A stretch of 64,000 nt of DNA, taken from NCBI GenBank assembly GCA_030683995.1, contig JAUXPH010000036.1:1-64000 (forward strand), given 5' to 3'. Numbering within the stretch: the first letter of the stretch is position 1; each line of letters starts with the position of its first letter. Position numbers and translations under genes: made by a program. Under the pieces are notes generated by a model. That model did not search any database and was not told the origin of the DNA. It worked only from the letters and a program-made list of their open reading frames with translations. Source of the stretch: Lutibacter sp. (GTDB taxonomy: Bacteria > Bacteroidota > Bacteroidia > Flavobacteriales > Flavobacteriaceae). Below, in pieces: positions 63,778 to 64,000 of the stretch.

Positions 63778-64000
63778 TTAAACCAAACTAAACCCATTGT
63801 TATCTTTGGTTGACGACATCACAAAAGTGCTTTGAACATTGGCAACTGAATCTAAAACAGACAATTTATTCTTCAAAAAAGCCTGATAACTGCTCATATC
63901 TTTCACAATTATTTTTAGCAAATAATCATAATTTCCGGCTACGTGAAAGCATTCCATCACTTCATCTATTTTGTTAACGGCGTTTTCAAACCGCGTTATC
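63778..64000 (-). CDS. Lrp/AsnC family regulator, C-terminal part (runs off the window)
   Basis: The frame is open to the window edge; only the C-terminal RAM (amino-acid-binding) domain is visible, about 74 residues, with VMECFHVAGNYDYLLKI and SVANVQSTFVMSS. The N-terminal DNA-binding domain lies beyond 64000. An internal ATG at 63957 is not the real start. It is a different protein from the Lrp at 30078 (distinct RAM sequence). Confidence 0.88.
   Translation of the reverse strand, partial: ITRFENAVNKIDEVMECFHVAGNYDYLLKIIVKDMSSYQAFLKNKLSVLDSVANVQSTFVMSSTKDNNGFSLV

Overview
The window is AT-rich chromosomal DNA from a member of the Bacteroidota, most likely the family Flavobacteriaceae. The evidence is the short (287-residue) primary sigma factor of the Bacteroidota type, promoters of the form TTG-N19-TAnnTTTG instead of the enterobacterial -35/-10, several lipoproteins, DUF5686, DUF2723 and DUF4382 proteins, a short-chain-dehydrogenase-type threonine dehydrogenase, and dispersed intergenic repeats of a kind common in flavobacterial genomes. 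No prophage, insertion sequence, CRISPR array or rRNA operon is visible.

Layout. 1-606: gene-free, made of layered dispersed repeats. 607-11336: a propionate/methylmalonyl-CoA module with meaB facing a minus-strand run of epimerase, Na+-pumping decarboxylase (alpha, gamma, biotin carrier, beta), CoA-transferase and both mutase subunits. 11646-13874: threonine dehydrogenase, then two small lipoproteins on the other strand. 13885-20921: a TetR-TolC-adaptor-RND efflux operon ending in recX, with a clear operator/promoter in front. 21081-26063: polyprenyl synthase with a coupled unknown gene, tRNA-Met, a DUF4382 lipoprotein, a very small PID-tail protein, riboflavin synthase and pdxA. 26133-29996: DUF177-rpmF-fabH-accB-accC. 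30078-35787: Lrp regulator, zinc peptidase, asparaginase, ExbB/ExbD energising operon and an outer-membrane barrel. 35775-48888 (mostly minus): membrane protein, rpoN, asnS, MMPL/RND transporter, DUF5686 protein, frr-pyrH, tsf-rpsB, rpsI-rplM. 49147-59015: sulfatase-type transferase, polA, thioredoxin-like protein, polysaccharide deacetylase, DUF2723 protein. 59186-64000: tRNA-Gln, the primary sigma gene, rsgA, dtd, a YceI protein, a dispersed repeat, a toxin-antitoxin pair and the end of a second Lrp gene.

How it works together. The first cluster interconverts succinyl-CoA and propionyl-CoA and can couple methylmalonyl-CoA decarboxylation to Na+ export; it has no biotin carboxylase subunit of its own. 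The middle is a housekeeping stretch for translation (L13, S9, S2, EF-Ts, RRF, L32, AsnRS, RsgA, two tRNAs), fatty-acid initiation and envelope energisation. The primary sigma factor lies in the same window as about fifteen sites matching its expected -7 element.

The most interesting signals are: a structured dispersed repeat present twice with compensatory changes in its hairpin; a 30-nt intergenic-type repeat sitting in frame inside a polysaccharide deacetylase gene; a DNA polymerase I whose proofreading residues are all replaced; a perfect operator overlapping the efflux promoter; a stable 50-nt hairpin after tRNA-Met; a structured leader before rpsB; gene-end-anchored GC-rich repeats; and a toxin-antitoxin pair framed by a 10-bp inverted repeat. 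I did not find a clear new multi-gene defence or mobile system.
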